This document shows positions 1 to 6,078 of a stretch of DNA of 6,356 nt, piece after piece. The position numbers were made by a program, and so were the translations under genes. The notes beneath the pieces were generated by a model, which saw only the letters and a program-made list of their open reading frames with translations, had not been told where the DNA came from and did not search any database. This stretch comes from CAZHFA01 sp964534945. Lineage in GTDB: Bacteria > Bdellovibrionota_C > UBA2361 > CAKMMH01. The stretch's first letter is position 1. The number at the start of each line of letters is the position of its first letter. Location of the stretch: NCBI GenBank assembly GCA_964534945.1, contig CAZHSB010000071.1, positions 1 to 6,356 of the forward strand. The letters run 5' to 3'.

Positions 1-2
1 CT

Positions 3-89
3 ACAATAATGAATGTTAAGAAGAATACAAAAGTTGTTTCATATAATTGGATTGCTATTAGGCAAGAAAAGCCCGAAGCTTCAAAATAA
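3..89 (+). CDS. 3' end of a rightward gene, product unknown (partial at left edge)
   Basis: The frame is open from the left edge and stops at TAA 87-89, giving about 29 codons. The last residues read VVSYNWIAIRQEKPEASK. An ATG at 9-11 lies in this frame, but nothing upstream of it looks like a ribosome binding site, so I read the stretch as the tail of a gene that starts outside the window. The alternating hydrophobic run VVSYNWIAI looks like a closing beta strand and resembles the 'WIAI' ends of some beta-sandwich carbohydrate-binding or tail-fibre-type domains; that is only a resemblance. It would converge on the transporter at 838-1701, with the tandem array lying between the two 3' ends. 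It could also be chance open frame. Confidence 0.3.
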   Translation, partial: TIMNVKKNTKVVSYNWIAIRQEKPEASK

Positions 90-112
90 TGAAAACCATT
101 TTTTGAGTGGGA

Positions 113-796
113 ATGAGAAATTGGAGAAAATGGGTAGGTGGCTGACGACGGTGTACTATTTGTACAGTTAGGAAGCCATATGGCTTTTATATGATTTCTT
201 GTTATTACTTTGTTTATTGATTTGTTTTTTAGCTGGGTGTGTAGTCTAATGTAGTCCCTGATGGCTGAACGGTTTTTTGTGTTGTTTTTGTTTGTTTACT
301 TTTTAGGTGGTGTTTTTGGATGAGAAATTGGAGAAAATGGGTAGGTGGCTGACGACGGTGTACTATTCGTACAGCTAGGAAGACATATGGCTTTTGTATG
401 ATTTCTTGTTATTACTTTGTTTATTGATTTGTTTTTTAGCTGGGTGTGTAGTCTAATGTAGTCCCTGATGGCTGAACGGTTTTTTGTGTTGTTTTTGTTT
501 GTTTACTTTTTAGGTGGTGTTTTTGGATGAGAAATTGGAGAAAATGGGTAGGTGGCTGACGACGGTGTACTATTCGTACAGCTAGGAAGACATATGGCTT
601 TTGTATGATTTCTTGTTATTACTTTGTTTATTGATTTGTTTTTTAGCTGGGTGTGTAGTCTAATGTAGTCCCTGATGGCTGAACGGTTTTTTGTGTTGTT
701 TTTGTTTGTTTACTTTTTAGGTGGTGTTTTTGGATGAGAAATTGGAGAAAATGGGTAGGTGGCTGACGACGGTGTACTATTCGTACAGCTAGGAAG
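113..796. repeat. Tandem array with an exact 207-bp period, 3.3 copies
   Basis: The phrase GAGAAATTGGAG begins at 115, 322, 529 and 736, exactly 207 bp apart each time. Units 2 and 3 appear identical. Unit 1 differs by about four substitutions, all between 160 and 194. Unit 4 matches for 61 bp (736-796) and then diverges into the palindrome arm at 795-845. Each unit holds a short dyad, TGTAC-5 nt-GTACA (152-166 in unit 1), and a T-rich half with runs such as TTGTTTTTGTTTG. I see no credible gene in it: one leftward frame from 837 to 643 is open but lies inside the array and lacks protein character. This array fills the gene-free stretch 90-837. The near identity of the units implies recent amplification or ongoing homogenisation. 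Confidence 0.95.
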
Positions 797-845
797 CCAC
801 CTACCCATTTTATACGATTTATCGCCAAAAACACCACCTAAAAAG
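713..845. repeat. Long imperfect palindrome closing the tandem array
   Basis: The arm at 713-764 pairs with the arm at 795-845. The outer 21 bp (713-733 with 825-845) and the inner 17 bp (748-764 with 795-811) are perfect complements. The 13-14 nt between them pair only partly. The 30-nt centre (765-794) contains the small dyad TGTAC/GTACA (773-777 and 783-787). The left arm also occurs at the two internal unit junctions (299-350 and 506-557), but the right arm exists only here. The right arm includes the TAG stop (838-840) and last codons of the leftward transporter gene. The transporter mRNA could therefore fold into a large hairpin at its end. There is no U-tract after the stem on either strand, so it is not a standard intrinsic terminator. 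MITE-like or REP-like remnant is an alternative reading. Confidence 0.9.
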
Positions 846-1701
846 CGAGGATAAAGATGCCAACGATCATAATACTGGCTCCGATAAAGTGCTCTTTAAA
901 ATTAGTCTCATGATATAAAAAGTGTCCAACGCAAATTCCGATTAGCACGCTAATTCTTTTAACTGATATCGCGTAAACGCTATTTCCTAAGGTATAAGCA
1001 GTAAAAAGAAAACAAGTTGCCATTGCGCCTAATGTTCCGATACAGAGAAAATATTTAAATTTTTGTTGTATAAGAGTAATTGGATTGATATTTTTTTTAA
1101 GAAGAATAATAGAGAACAAGATTGTTAACGGAATTTTTGTGGAAAACGCCCAGAAAAATTGATTTGAAGTGTGTACACCTAATTTACTAAAGCAAATTAG
1201 TAATCCCCAAAAAAAGGCTGCAAGTAGCATATATCGGCTTGCTTTACTGTGTGTTATTGCATAAATTGGTGCCAAAAAATTTTGCCTTGAAGTCTTTATA
1301 TTTAATGAATATGCCCCAAATATAATTAATAATATTCCTAAAAATCCAAATAAAGTTACTGATTCACCTGAAATAAATGGAGCAAAAATCATGGCAAAAA
1401 GAGGAGTCGTCATTTGAAGTGGCATAACTTCTCCGAGAGCTCCAGTCTTCATTGCTTTTAAATAAAAAATTGTGGCTAGAGAATCTAAAGTTACGCTAAT
1501 TGGTAAAATTAAATAAAAGTTCTTTTCTAACTGGTCAGGAATGTTAAATAAGGCTAAAGGAAATAGTGCTAACATTGAAAAAGAAAAAAGGCCAAAACAT
1601 ATAATGTTTTCGTCATTTCCTTTAATTTTTAAGGAATTTTTATTGACAATATCTAATGATGATTGGAAACAAGCCGAGAATAAGGCAAAGAAAAACCACA
1701 T
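838..1701 (-). CDS. EamA/DMT-superfamily membrane transporter
   Basis: This 287-residue protein is almost entirely hydrophobic and has the two-fold architecture of the drug/metabolite transporter superfamily: about ten membrane segments in two five-helix halves. Approximate segments are 1-18, 34-53, 62-80, 92-110, 114-133, 155-173, 182-201, 214-236, 241-262 and 270-287. The glutamate that EamA proteins typically carry at the end of helix 4 is in SGE (111-113), and the matching position in the second half is YHE (263-265). Length is normal for the family (about 280-310). Substrates in this family are diverse (amino acids, nucleotide sugars, metabolites) and cannot be read from sequence. The ATG start is supported by AAGGAG nine bases upstream. 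It lies 117 bp after fmt on the same strand, so read-through is possible, but the strong own binding site suggests independent translation. Its stop codon sits inside the palindrome arm. Confidence 0.85.
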   Translation of the reverse strand: MWFFFALFSACFQSSLDIVNKNSLKIKGNDENIICFGLFSFSMLALFPLALFNIPDQLEKNFYLILPISVTLDSLATIFYLKAMKTGALGEVMPLQMTTPLFAMIFAPFISGESVTLFGFLGILLIIFGAYSLNIKTSRQNFLAPIYAITHSKASRYMLLAAFFWGLLICFSKLGVHTSNQFFWAFSTKIPLTILFSIILLKKNINPITLIQQKFKYFLCIGTLGAMATCFLFTAYTLGNSVYAISVKRISVLIGICVGHFLYHETNFKEHFIGASIMIVGIFILAF

Positions 1702-1710
1702 AAAAAAATA

Positions 1711-1716
1711 CTCCTT
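1711..1716 (-). promoter_or_regulatory. Shine-Dalgarno sequence of the EamA-type transporter
   Basis: On the minus strand this reads AAGGAG, nine bases before the ATG at 1699-1701. It is the strongest ribosome binding site of any gene in the window and fixes the transporter start. I found no convincing -35/-10 pair in the 117 bp between fmt and this gene. Confidence 0.75.
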
Positions 1717-1817
1717 TATCTTTTTAAGATAATAACAAAGAATGATTTCGGATTTTTTTTTAGAAATTTAATGGTTTGGTGCTAAAAATTTTATTGGTAG
1801 TACAATATGTTAGTTGT

Positions 1818-2777
1818 CTAAAATATTGTATCTTGGTCTATTTTATATCCTGATAAAAAATCTTTGACGTGTAAGCGTTTTTTCCCTTCAAGTTGAAGTT
1901 CGCTTATTTTTAGAAAAGCATCTTCGCATTTTATTATGATAGCATCTTTTTCTATTTTTATAATTTTCCCATTTTGTTCATTAATAAAGTTTTGAAAATC
2001 ATCATTAACAATTTTAGGAGAGAAAAATTTTATTCTTTTATCATCTAAGAATGAGTAAGCACCTAAAACAGGATCCATAGCATTAATCAATCTTAAAATT
2101 TTTTGTGCTGAATTATCCCAATTTATTTTTGCTTCTTCCTTTTCAATCTTTTTTGCGTAACTTGTGTAAGTATTTTCTTGTGGAACTGCTATGAGAGTGC
2201 CACTTACTATAGAATCAATATTTTCAAAAATAAGTTTTGCACTTAAAGAAGACAAGTTGTCATGAAGTTTTGAAAAAGTAGTTTCATTATCAATATTAAT
2301 ATATTCTTTTTTAAAAACATCTCCTGTATCTAATCCTTCATCCATTTTCATAAGGGAAACTCCTGTTTGAGTATCTCCTTGCATGATTGCTCGTTGAATG
2401 GGGGCGGCGCCCCTTAAATATGGCAATATCGAAGCATGTAAGTTTACTGAACCATATTTAGGGAAATCTAAAATTTCTTTTGGTAAAATTTGACCATAAG
2501 CGATAACTATTGAGATATCAATTGGAGGAAGATTTTTTAAAAAATTAAAAAAAGCATCAAGTTCTTTTTTTAATGATTTAGGCTGAAAACAAGGGATGTC
2601 AAATTTATTGCAGAAGATTTTTACAGGAGATGGCAAAACGGTTTGCCCTCGTCCTTGTTTTTTATCTTCTTTTGTAATTGTGGCAACAACATTTATATTT
2701 TCTTTATTAAAAAGAGTTTCTAATGTTTTTACGGAATATTCTGGGGTTCCAAAAAAAAGAATATTAATTTTTTCCAT
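1818..2777 (-). CDS. fmt: Methionyl-tRNA formyltransferase
   Basis: Fmt transfers a formyl group from 10-formyltetrahydrofolate to methionyl-initiator tRNA in the cytoplasm. The 319-residue length is normal. The N-terminal Rossmann-like domain opens with FFGTPEYS (8-15). The loop KKQGRGQTVLPSPVK (39-53) contains R43, matching the tRNA-contacting arginine of the E. coli enzyme. The catalytic triad of the formyltransferase fold is present: N112 and H114 in VNLHASILPYLRGAAPIQ (111-128) and D150 in GLDTGD (148-153). The tRNA-binding C-terminal domain follows from about 208, starting with the typical YAKKIEKEEAKINW. The ATG (2775-2777) lies inside the end of the upstream lipoprotein gene, overlapping it by 14 nt, and has no Shine-Dalgarno sequence, so translational coupling is likely. 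The frequent partner def (peptide deformylase) is not next to it here. Confidence 0.97.
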   Translation of the reverse strand: MEKINILFFGTPEYSVKTLETLFNKENINVVATITKEDKKQGRGQTVLPSPVKIFCNKFDIPCFQPKSLKKELDAFFNFLKNLPPIDISIVIAYGQILPKEILDFPKYGSVNLHASILPYLRGAAPIQRAIMQGDTQTGVSLMKMDEGLDTGDVFKKEYINIDNETTFSKLHDNLSSLSAKLIFENIDSIVSGTLIAVPQENTYTSYAKKIEKEEAKINWDNSAQKILRLINAMDPVLGAYSFLDDKRIKFFSPKIVNDDFQNFINEQNGKIIKIEKDAIIIKCEDAFLKISELQLEGKKRLHVKDFLSGYKIDQDTIF

Positions 2778-4212
2778 ATTTTTCGTATTCTGATAAAAGT
2801 TTTATAAGTTTATTTTTAGATATTGTTGAAAAAGATTCAAGATGATTTAACAAAATTAATTGTTTTGTTATTTCTTCAAAATGTTTTAAATCTTTTCTTA
2901 ATAAATAATATCTAGCAGATTTTAGCATTGTGTCTGTATCCAATTTTATATTTTGTCTGATAATGTGCATTAATTTTTTTACAAGTTTATGGACGCTTAT
3001 TTCTTGCATATCAACATCAAATCTTGAAGATACGGTTTGATTTATAATATTTTCTTTTTTAGGAAGAAGCTTTGTAATAGAGATTTTAGAATTTAATTTG
3101 TTATCTGTGATTTCAAATATATCAACATTAATTTGATAATCTACATTCTTTGAGGAAGTTTGTTTTATAACAATAGGAATAGTCATTTGCCCAAGTTCTT
3201 CTTTTAAATTTGTTTTTATATCTGAATAAAGATCTTTTTTTAATTTATAATTTTTTAGTTGCATTGCAATAGTTGTTTGAGGAAGTACTATACTATCAAT
3301 TTTAGAATAATATTCTGTTTCTACATATTTTTTAAGATCTGGATAAATAATTAGGTACCCTTCAAGCGTTATAAAATCTGTATAAGAAATAGTGTCATTA
3401 TCTTTCAAAAGATAAGTTTTTAATTCTTTTTGGATTTTTTTTCTTAGTTTTTCATCATTTATTGTTTCATTATTTATTATAAATGCATTTAGAAAATATT
3501 TTTTCTCAATCATTTTGTTTATTTCTGGCAAAATGATTTTTTCTAATGAAGTATAATAATTGTTTCTTAATTCTTCTTTATGTTCTTTTGAAAAGAATTG
3601 TTCATCAATTAGATTGAAAAAGTTTGCAATTTCCTCAAAGTTTTTTTCTCTTAAATTTTTATAAAAATACTTTTCATTCATTGCTACAAAAATATCTATA
3701 ATTTTTATTTCTGTTAGTGGAGCAATTCCAAACTCAGAATCTTTTTCCTTTATAAAGTTATATGTTTTATAAGCTTTTATTTTTTCGCCATTTTGCAAAA
3801 ATATATTCAAAATATTTTCCAAGCTTTTGCACTCGAGATCTATTTTACTTAATCGTTCCTCGATTTTGGCTTTTGTTAAGCTAAAAATTACTTCTTCGTG
3901 ATCCCAATTTTTGTGATTTTCCATCCTTTTTAATAATTTTCTATAATCATCTGCTGATAGAGATTCACTTTCAGATTCTATTGTGGTATTTATGTTTGCC
4001 ACTAATCTTTTTGCTTGCAGTGCATTTATTTCTTCATTTGATGTATCAATTATTTCTCCATCATTTTTATCATTTAGATATTTATTAAGATATTTTACAG
4101 CTTTATCAGTGTTTCCATATTTATCTGCAGATATTGCCTCTGAAAGATCTGAACTTGAGCAGGAGCATATGACGAGTAAGAAAAAAATAAAAATATAAGA
4201 GCGTTTGAACAT
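2764..4212 (-). CDS. Putative lipoprotein of unknown function, TPR-like N-terminal region
   Basis: I do not recognise this 482-residue protein. It starts MFKRSYIFIFFLLVICSC: a basic n-region, a hydrophobic core and a lipobox-like I-C-S-C ending at C18, as expected for a lipidated signal peptide (spirochaete lipoboxes are relaxed). A serine run (S17, S19-S21) follows. From about 25 to 310 the sequence is rich in Lys, Glu, Asn and Ile and looks helical; residues 25-47 (ISADKYGNTDKAVKYLNKYL) resemble a TPR helix pair. From about 340 to 400 it turns to beta-like alternation (TIPIVIK, YQINVDIFEI), then returns to helices. The mature protein should sit on a membrane face, as a scaffold, assembly factor or orphan antigen. 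The ATG is preceded by AGGA at five bases. It is the first gene of a unit with fmt. An alternative is a distant member of an envelope-assembly TPR family. Confidence 0.8.
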   Translation of the reverse strand: MFKRSYIFIFFLLVICSCSSSDLSEAISADKYGNTDKAVKYLNKYLNDKNDGEIIDTSNEEINALQAKRLVANINTTIESESESLSADDYRKLLKRMENHKNWDHEEVIFSLTKAKIEERLSKIDLECKSLENILNIFLQNGEKIKAYKTYNFIKEKDSEFGIAPLTEIKIIDIFVAMNEKYFYKNLREKNFEEIANFFNLIDEQFFSKEHKEELRNNYYTSLEKIILPEINKMIEKKYFLNAFIINNETINDEKLRKKIQKELKTYLLKDNDTISYTDFITLEGYLIIYPDLKKYVETEYYSKIDSIVLPQTTIAMQLKNYKLKKDLYSDIKTNLKEELGQMTIPIVIKQTSSKNVDYQINVDIFEITDNKLNSKISITKLLPKKENIINQTVSSRFDVDMQEISVHKLVKKLMHIIRQNIKLDTDTMLKSARYYLLRKDLKHFEEITKQLILLNHLESFSTISKNKLIKLLSEYEKYGKN

Positions 4213-4317
4213 AAAAATCCTATATAATAAGCGAAAAAATAAATAGTAAAAACAAACTATTAATAAAAATCAAATTGTTTTAAAATTTTTTTTAAAATTA
4301 ACCGATATAAATATTAT
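4213..4317. promoter_or_regulatory. Divergent promoter region between the lipoprotein and pfkA genes
   Basis: These 105 bp separate two divergently transcribed genes and must hold both promoters, unless one start is wrong. Leftward: AGGA (minus strand, 4218-4221) is the binding site of the lipoprotein gene; a weak promoter TTGATT (4268-4273) with TACTAT (4243-4248) has an overlong 19-bp spacer. A second minus-strand match, TTTACT-17 bp-TTATAT (4245-4250, 4222-4227), would start transcription downstream of the AGGA, so I prefer the first. Rightward: TATAAA (4306-4311) is a possible -10, placing transcription start at or next to the pfkA ATG (4318). The middle (about 4275-4300) is an A/T-tract run that could act as an UP element. 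Only the binding site is convincing; the promoter boxes are guesses. Confidence 0.4.
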
Positions 4318-5619
4318 ATGGAAAAAATAAATAATGTTAAAGAGACAACTATAGATGTTTTGGGGGAACCTTGTATTTTATCTCCATTAAATGAAGATAG
4401 AGTAAATTTTTTATCTTCTGATGAAAGGGTAATTATTTATAGTAGAAAAGTTGACTTTGACTATCATCTAAGAGAGTTAAAGGAAATTCCCATGTTTGAA
4501 AAAGCAGGGCCACAAAAAAAGATTTTTTTTGATCCTAAAAAGACAGTTTGTGGTGTCGTTACTTGTGGAGGTTTATGCCCAGGATTAAATGATGTTGTTA
4601 GAGCAGTTAGCATGACGGCATTAAAGATTTATGGTGTAAAAAAAGTTCTGGGGTTTCGTTATGGATACAAAGGGTTAAGCTCATCATCGGAATATGAACC
4701 AATGGAGCTTACGGAAAATATCGTAAAGGACGTGCAAGATTTATCGGGAACTATTTTAGGTACATCAAGAGGCCCTCAGGATGTTGATGATATGATAGAT
4801 ACGCTCTTAAAATATAATGTGAACATACTTTTTATTATTGGTGGTGATGGTACATTAAGGGGAGGAATGGCTCTTTGCAAGAGGATAGAAGAACGTAGAG
4901 AGAAAATATCAGTTATTGGAATTCCGAAAACTATTGATAACGATCTTTGCTGGATAAGTAAAAGTTTTGGTTTTTTAACTGCTGTTGGTGAGGCGAGAAA
5001 AGCAGTAAATTCTGCGCACACAGAGGCAAGGGCTGCTTATAATGGTGTAGGAATAGTAAAATTAATGGGGCGAGAATCAGGTTTTATTGCCACACATGTT
5101 ACGCTTGCAACAAGCAATGTTAATTTTTGTTTAATTCCCGAAGTTGATTTTTCTATTGATGGAGAAAATGGACTTTTAGAGCATTTAAGAAAACGCCTTT
5201 TAGAAAAACATCATGCAGTTATTGTTGTAGCAGAAGGGGCGGGACAGAAGTTTTTTGATCAGAAACTTATTGGAAAAGATCTTTCTGGAAATCAAAAAAT
5301 GGGAGATATTGGATTATTGCTAAAAGAAAAGATAAAAGACTATTTAAGCAAAAACAAGATAGATCATACTGTAAAATATATAGATCCAAGTTATATCATA
5401 CGAAGTCAGCTTGCAGATCCAAGTGATTCTGAATTTTGCCTTGTATTGGGACAGAATGCTGTTCATGCAGGTATGGTTGGAAAAACAAATATGGCGATAG
5501 GAATTATTAATGAGCATTTTGTTCATATACCGTTATCAATGATGGTTGGAAAGAAGAAGCAAGTAAATGAAGATAGTGAGCTTTGGAAGACGGTCATTTC
5601 TGTTACGGGTCAACGATAA
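4318..5619 (+). CDS. pfkA: 6-phosphofructokinase, ATP-dependent type (long spirochaete/protist-like subfamily)
   Basis: The enzyme phosphorylates fructose 6-phosphate to fructose 1,6-bisphosphate, the committed step of glycolysis. The 433-residue length fits the long PFK group rather than the roughly 320-residue E. coli type; residues 1-75 are the group's N-terminal extension. Motifs in order: GGLCPGLN (84-91), LGTSRG (147-152), GGDGT (175-179), PKTIDNDL (203-210) with catalytic D207, MGRESGFIA (250-258) with substrate-binding R252, PEVDF (274-278), VAEGAG (304-309) and YIDPSYIIRS (354-363). The glycine in GGDGT (G178) is the residue associated with ATP use, whereas PPi enzymes usually have Asp. 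K204 in PKT is the residue shared by PPi enzymes and by ATP enzymes of this group. I therefore call it ATP-dependent, with some residual doubt about the donor. No in-frame ATG, GTG or TTG lies between the upstream stop (4264-4266) and 4318, and there is no Shine-Dalgarno sequence. Confidence 0.93.
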   Translation: MEKINNVKETTIDVLGEPCILSPLNEDRVNFLSSDERVIIYSRKVDFDYHLRELKEIPMFEKAGPQKKIFFDPKKTVCGVVTCGGLCPGLNDVVRAVSMTALKIYGVKKVLGFRYGYKGLSSSSEYEPMELTENIVKDVQDLSGTILGTSRGPQDVDDMIDTLLKYNVNILFIIGGDGTLRGGMALCKRIEERREKISVIGIPKTIDNDLCWISKSFGFLTAVGEARKAVNSAHTEARAAYNGVGIVKLMGRESGFIATHVTLATSNVNFCLIPEVDFSIDGENGLLEHLRKRLLEKHHAVIVVAEGAGQKFFDQKLIGKDLSGNQKMGDIGLLLKEKIKDYLSKNKIDHTVKYIDPSYIIRSQLADPSDSEFCLVLGQNAVHAGMVGKTNMAIGIINEHFVHIPLSMMVGKKKQVNEDSELWKTVISVTGQR

Positions 5620-5716
5620 TTTTAAGTGATGATTTTGGCGATAATTAAAAGAAAAGGGGAAGAGTTCGCCTTTATATTATAGTATTATTTGGCCGGCTCA
5701 CTTTCCCTTGCTTTTC
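5620..5716 (+). other. pfkA downstream region, no clear terminator
   Basis: I see no gene and no convincing intrinsic terminator here. GGCGA (5637-5641) and TCGCC (5666-5670, followed by TTTA) could pair across a 24-nt loop, and AAAAGGGGAAG (5653-5663) could pair imperfectly with the C/T-rich run 5701-5714. Both are weak. GGCCGGC (5691-5697) is a small G+C-rich patch just before the first 55-bp repeat. Confidence 0.3.
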
Positions 5717-5771
5717 CAAAAATTCAAAAATAAAGGAGGTGCCTACCAAAAAAGTGCATGTCCTGTAATTT
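5717..5771 (+). repeat. 55-bp direct repeat, copy 1
   Basis: It matches copy 2 (5955-6009) at 53 of 55 positions. It contains AAAGGAGGTG (5732-5741), a near-perfect Shine-Dalgarno sequence, and the core GTGCATGTCCTGTAAT (5754-5769). In one frame it reads NKGGAYQKSACPVI, and that frame stops at TGA 5825-5827. No ATG precedes the peptide in that frame. Confidence 0.95.
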
Positions 5772-5802
5772 CCATGCCTCTTTTTTTAACCAAAAATTTT
5801 CG

Positions 5803-5953
5803 TTGCCCTGAAAGGGCAAGCTACTGAAATATAGTGTACCGATGCACCTGCGTTGAAAACGCTACACAACCCAGCCTGGGGTTGGCTTTCCCGAAGGGAA
5901 TGCAAACCCTAGGTAACAAACGCCACCCCGCGACCGCAGACTGAAAGTCTGCG
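5803..5953. repeat. G+C-rich cluster of GAA-loop hairpins between the direct repeats
   Basis: At least four perfect or near-perfect stems close on the same GAA loop. They are TTGCCCT-GAA-AGGGCAA (5803-5819), GCGTT-GAA-AACGC (5850-5862), TTCCC-GAA-GGGAA inside a longer stem (5875-5913), and CGCAGACT-GAA-AGTCTGCG (5935-5953). The longer stem pairs CCTGGGGTTGGC with GCAAACCCTAGG with one mismatch and one G-T pair. A further small stem, GTGTA-CCGA-TGCAC, lies at 5834-5847. Base composition is far richer in G+C than the surroundings, which points to a foreign or mobile origin. It has no obvious coding content. It may be a REP-like compound element or a structured RNA. Confidence 0.85.
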
Positions 5954-5954
5954 A

Positions 5955-6009
5955 CAAAAATTTAAAAATAAAGGAGGTGTCTACCAAAAAAGTGCATGTC
6001 CTGTAATTT
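5955..6009 (+). repeat. 55-bp direct repeat, copy 2
   Basis: It lies exactly 238 bp after copy 1, with two C-to-T differences (at repeat positions 9 and 27). In the KSACPVI frame the first difference is silent (Phe) and the second changes Ala to Val. It carries the same AAAGGAGGTG (5970-5979) and core (5992-6007). Here the KSACPVI frame does not stop and runs on into the coding sequence at 6108. Confidence 0.95.
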
Positions 6010-6058
6010 TTTTGAAACTTAAAATTAAATCATGCATCAAATATTATAGGTCCGACCG

Positions 6059-6073
6059 TTTTTTTTGGGGGGG
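6059..6073. repeat. Homopolymer tract T8-G7
   Basis: Eight T (6059-6066) are followed directly by seven G (6067-6073), five bases upstream of a TTGTCA -35-like box. G-runs of this length are slippage-prone in many bacteria. Nothing else in this AT-rich window has a comparable G run. Confidence 0.85.
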
Positions 6074-6078
6074 AGTTT

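Noticed and set aside
113..796. CRISPR array
   Set aside because: The whole 207-bp unit repeats without variable spacers, and no cas gene is present.
643..837. Leftward 64-codon open frame, start GTG 835-837
   Set aside because: It lies wholly in the tandem array and palindrome, has no ribosome binding site, and shows low-complexity Lys/Thr/Gln/Pro content.
113..845. Integron attC sites or a gene-cassette array
   Set aside because: No RYYYAAC/GTTRRRY core-site pairs flank the dyads, and the units contain no cassette gene.
713..845. Intrinsic terminator for the transporter gene
   Set aside because: The stem is long, but neither strand has a T-tract after it; the minus strand continues A-rich.
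1541..1732. Rightward open frame opposite the transporter
   Set aside because: It is the antisense of a convincing membrane-protein gene and has no family-like features.
1801..1830. Terminator at the end of fmt (TACAATAT/ATATTGTA)
   Set aside because: The 8-bp stem is nearly all A-T, overlaps the fmt stop and lacks a T-run after it.
3983..4198. Rightward open frame opposite the lipoprotein N-terminus
   Set aside because: It is an antisense shadow of the signal-peptide and TPR-like coding region, with no binding site.
4776..5021. Leftward open frame opposite pfkA
   Set aside because: It overlaps the conserved GGDGT-PKTIDND region in antisense; the sense frame explains the sequence.
5637..5714. 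pfkA terminator
   Set aside because: The possible stems are short or imperfect with loops of 24 nt or more and no T-run, so I could not support a call.
5645..5827. Rightward 60-codon open frame ending in SACPVI and a short tail
   Set aside because: It has no ATG start and no binding site before the peptide, and it crosses the first hairpin. I treat it as repeat DNA, not a gene.
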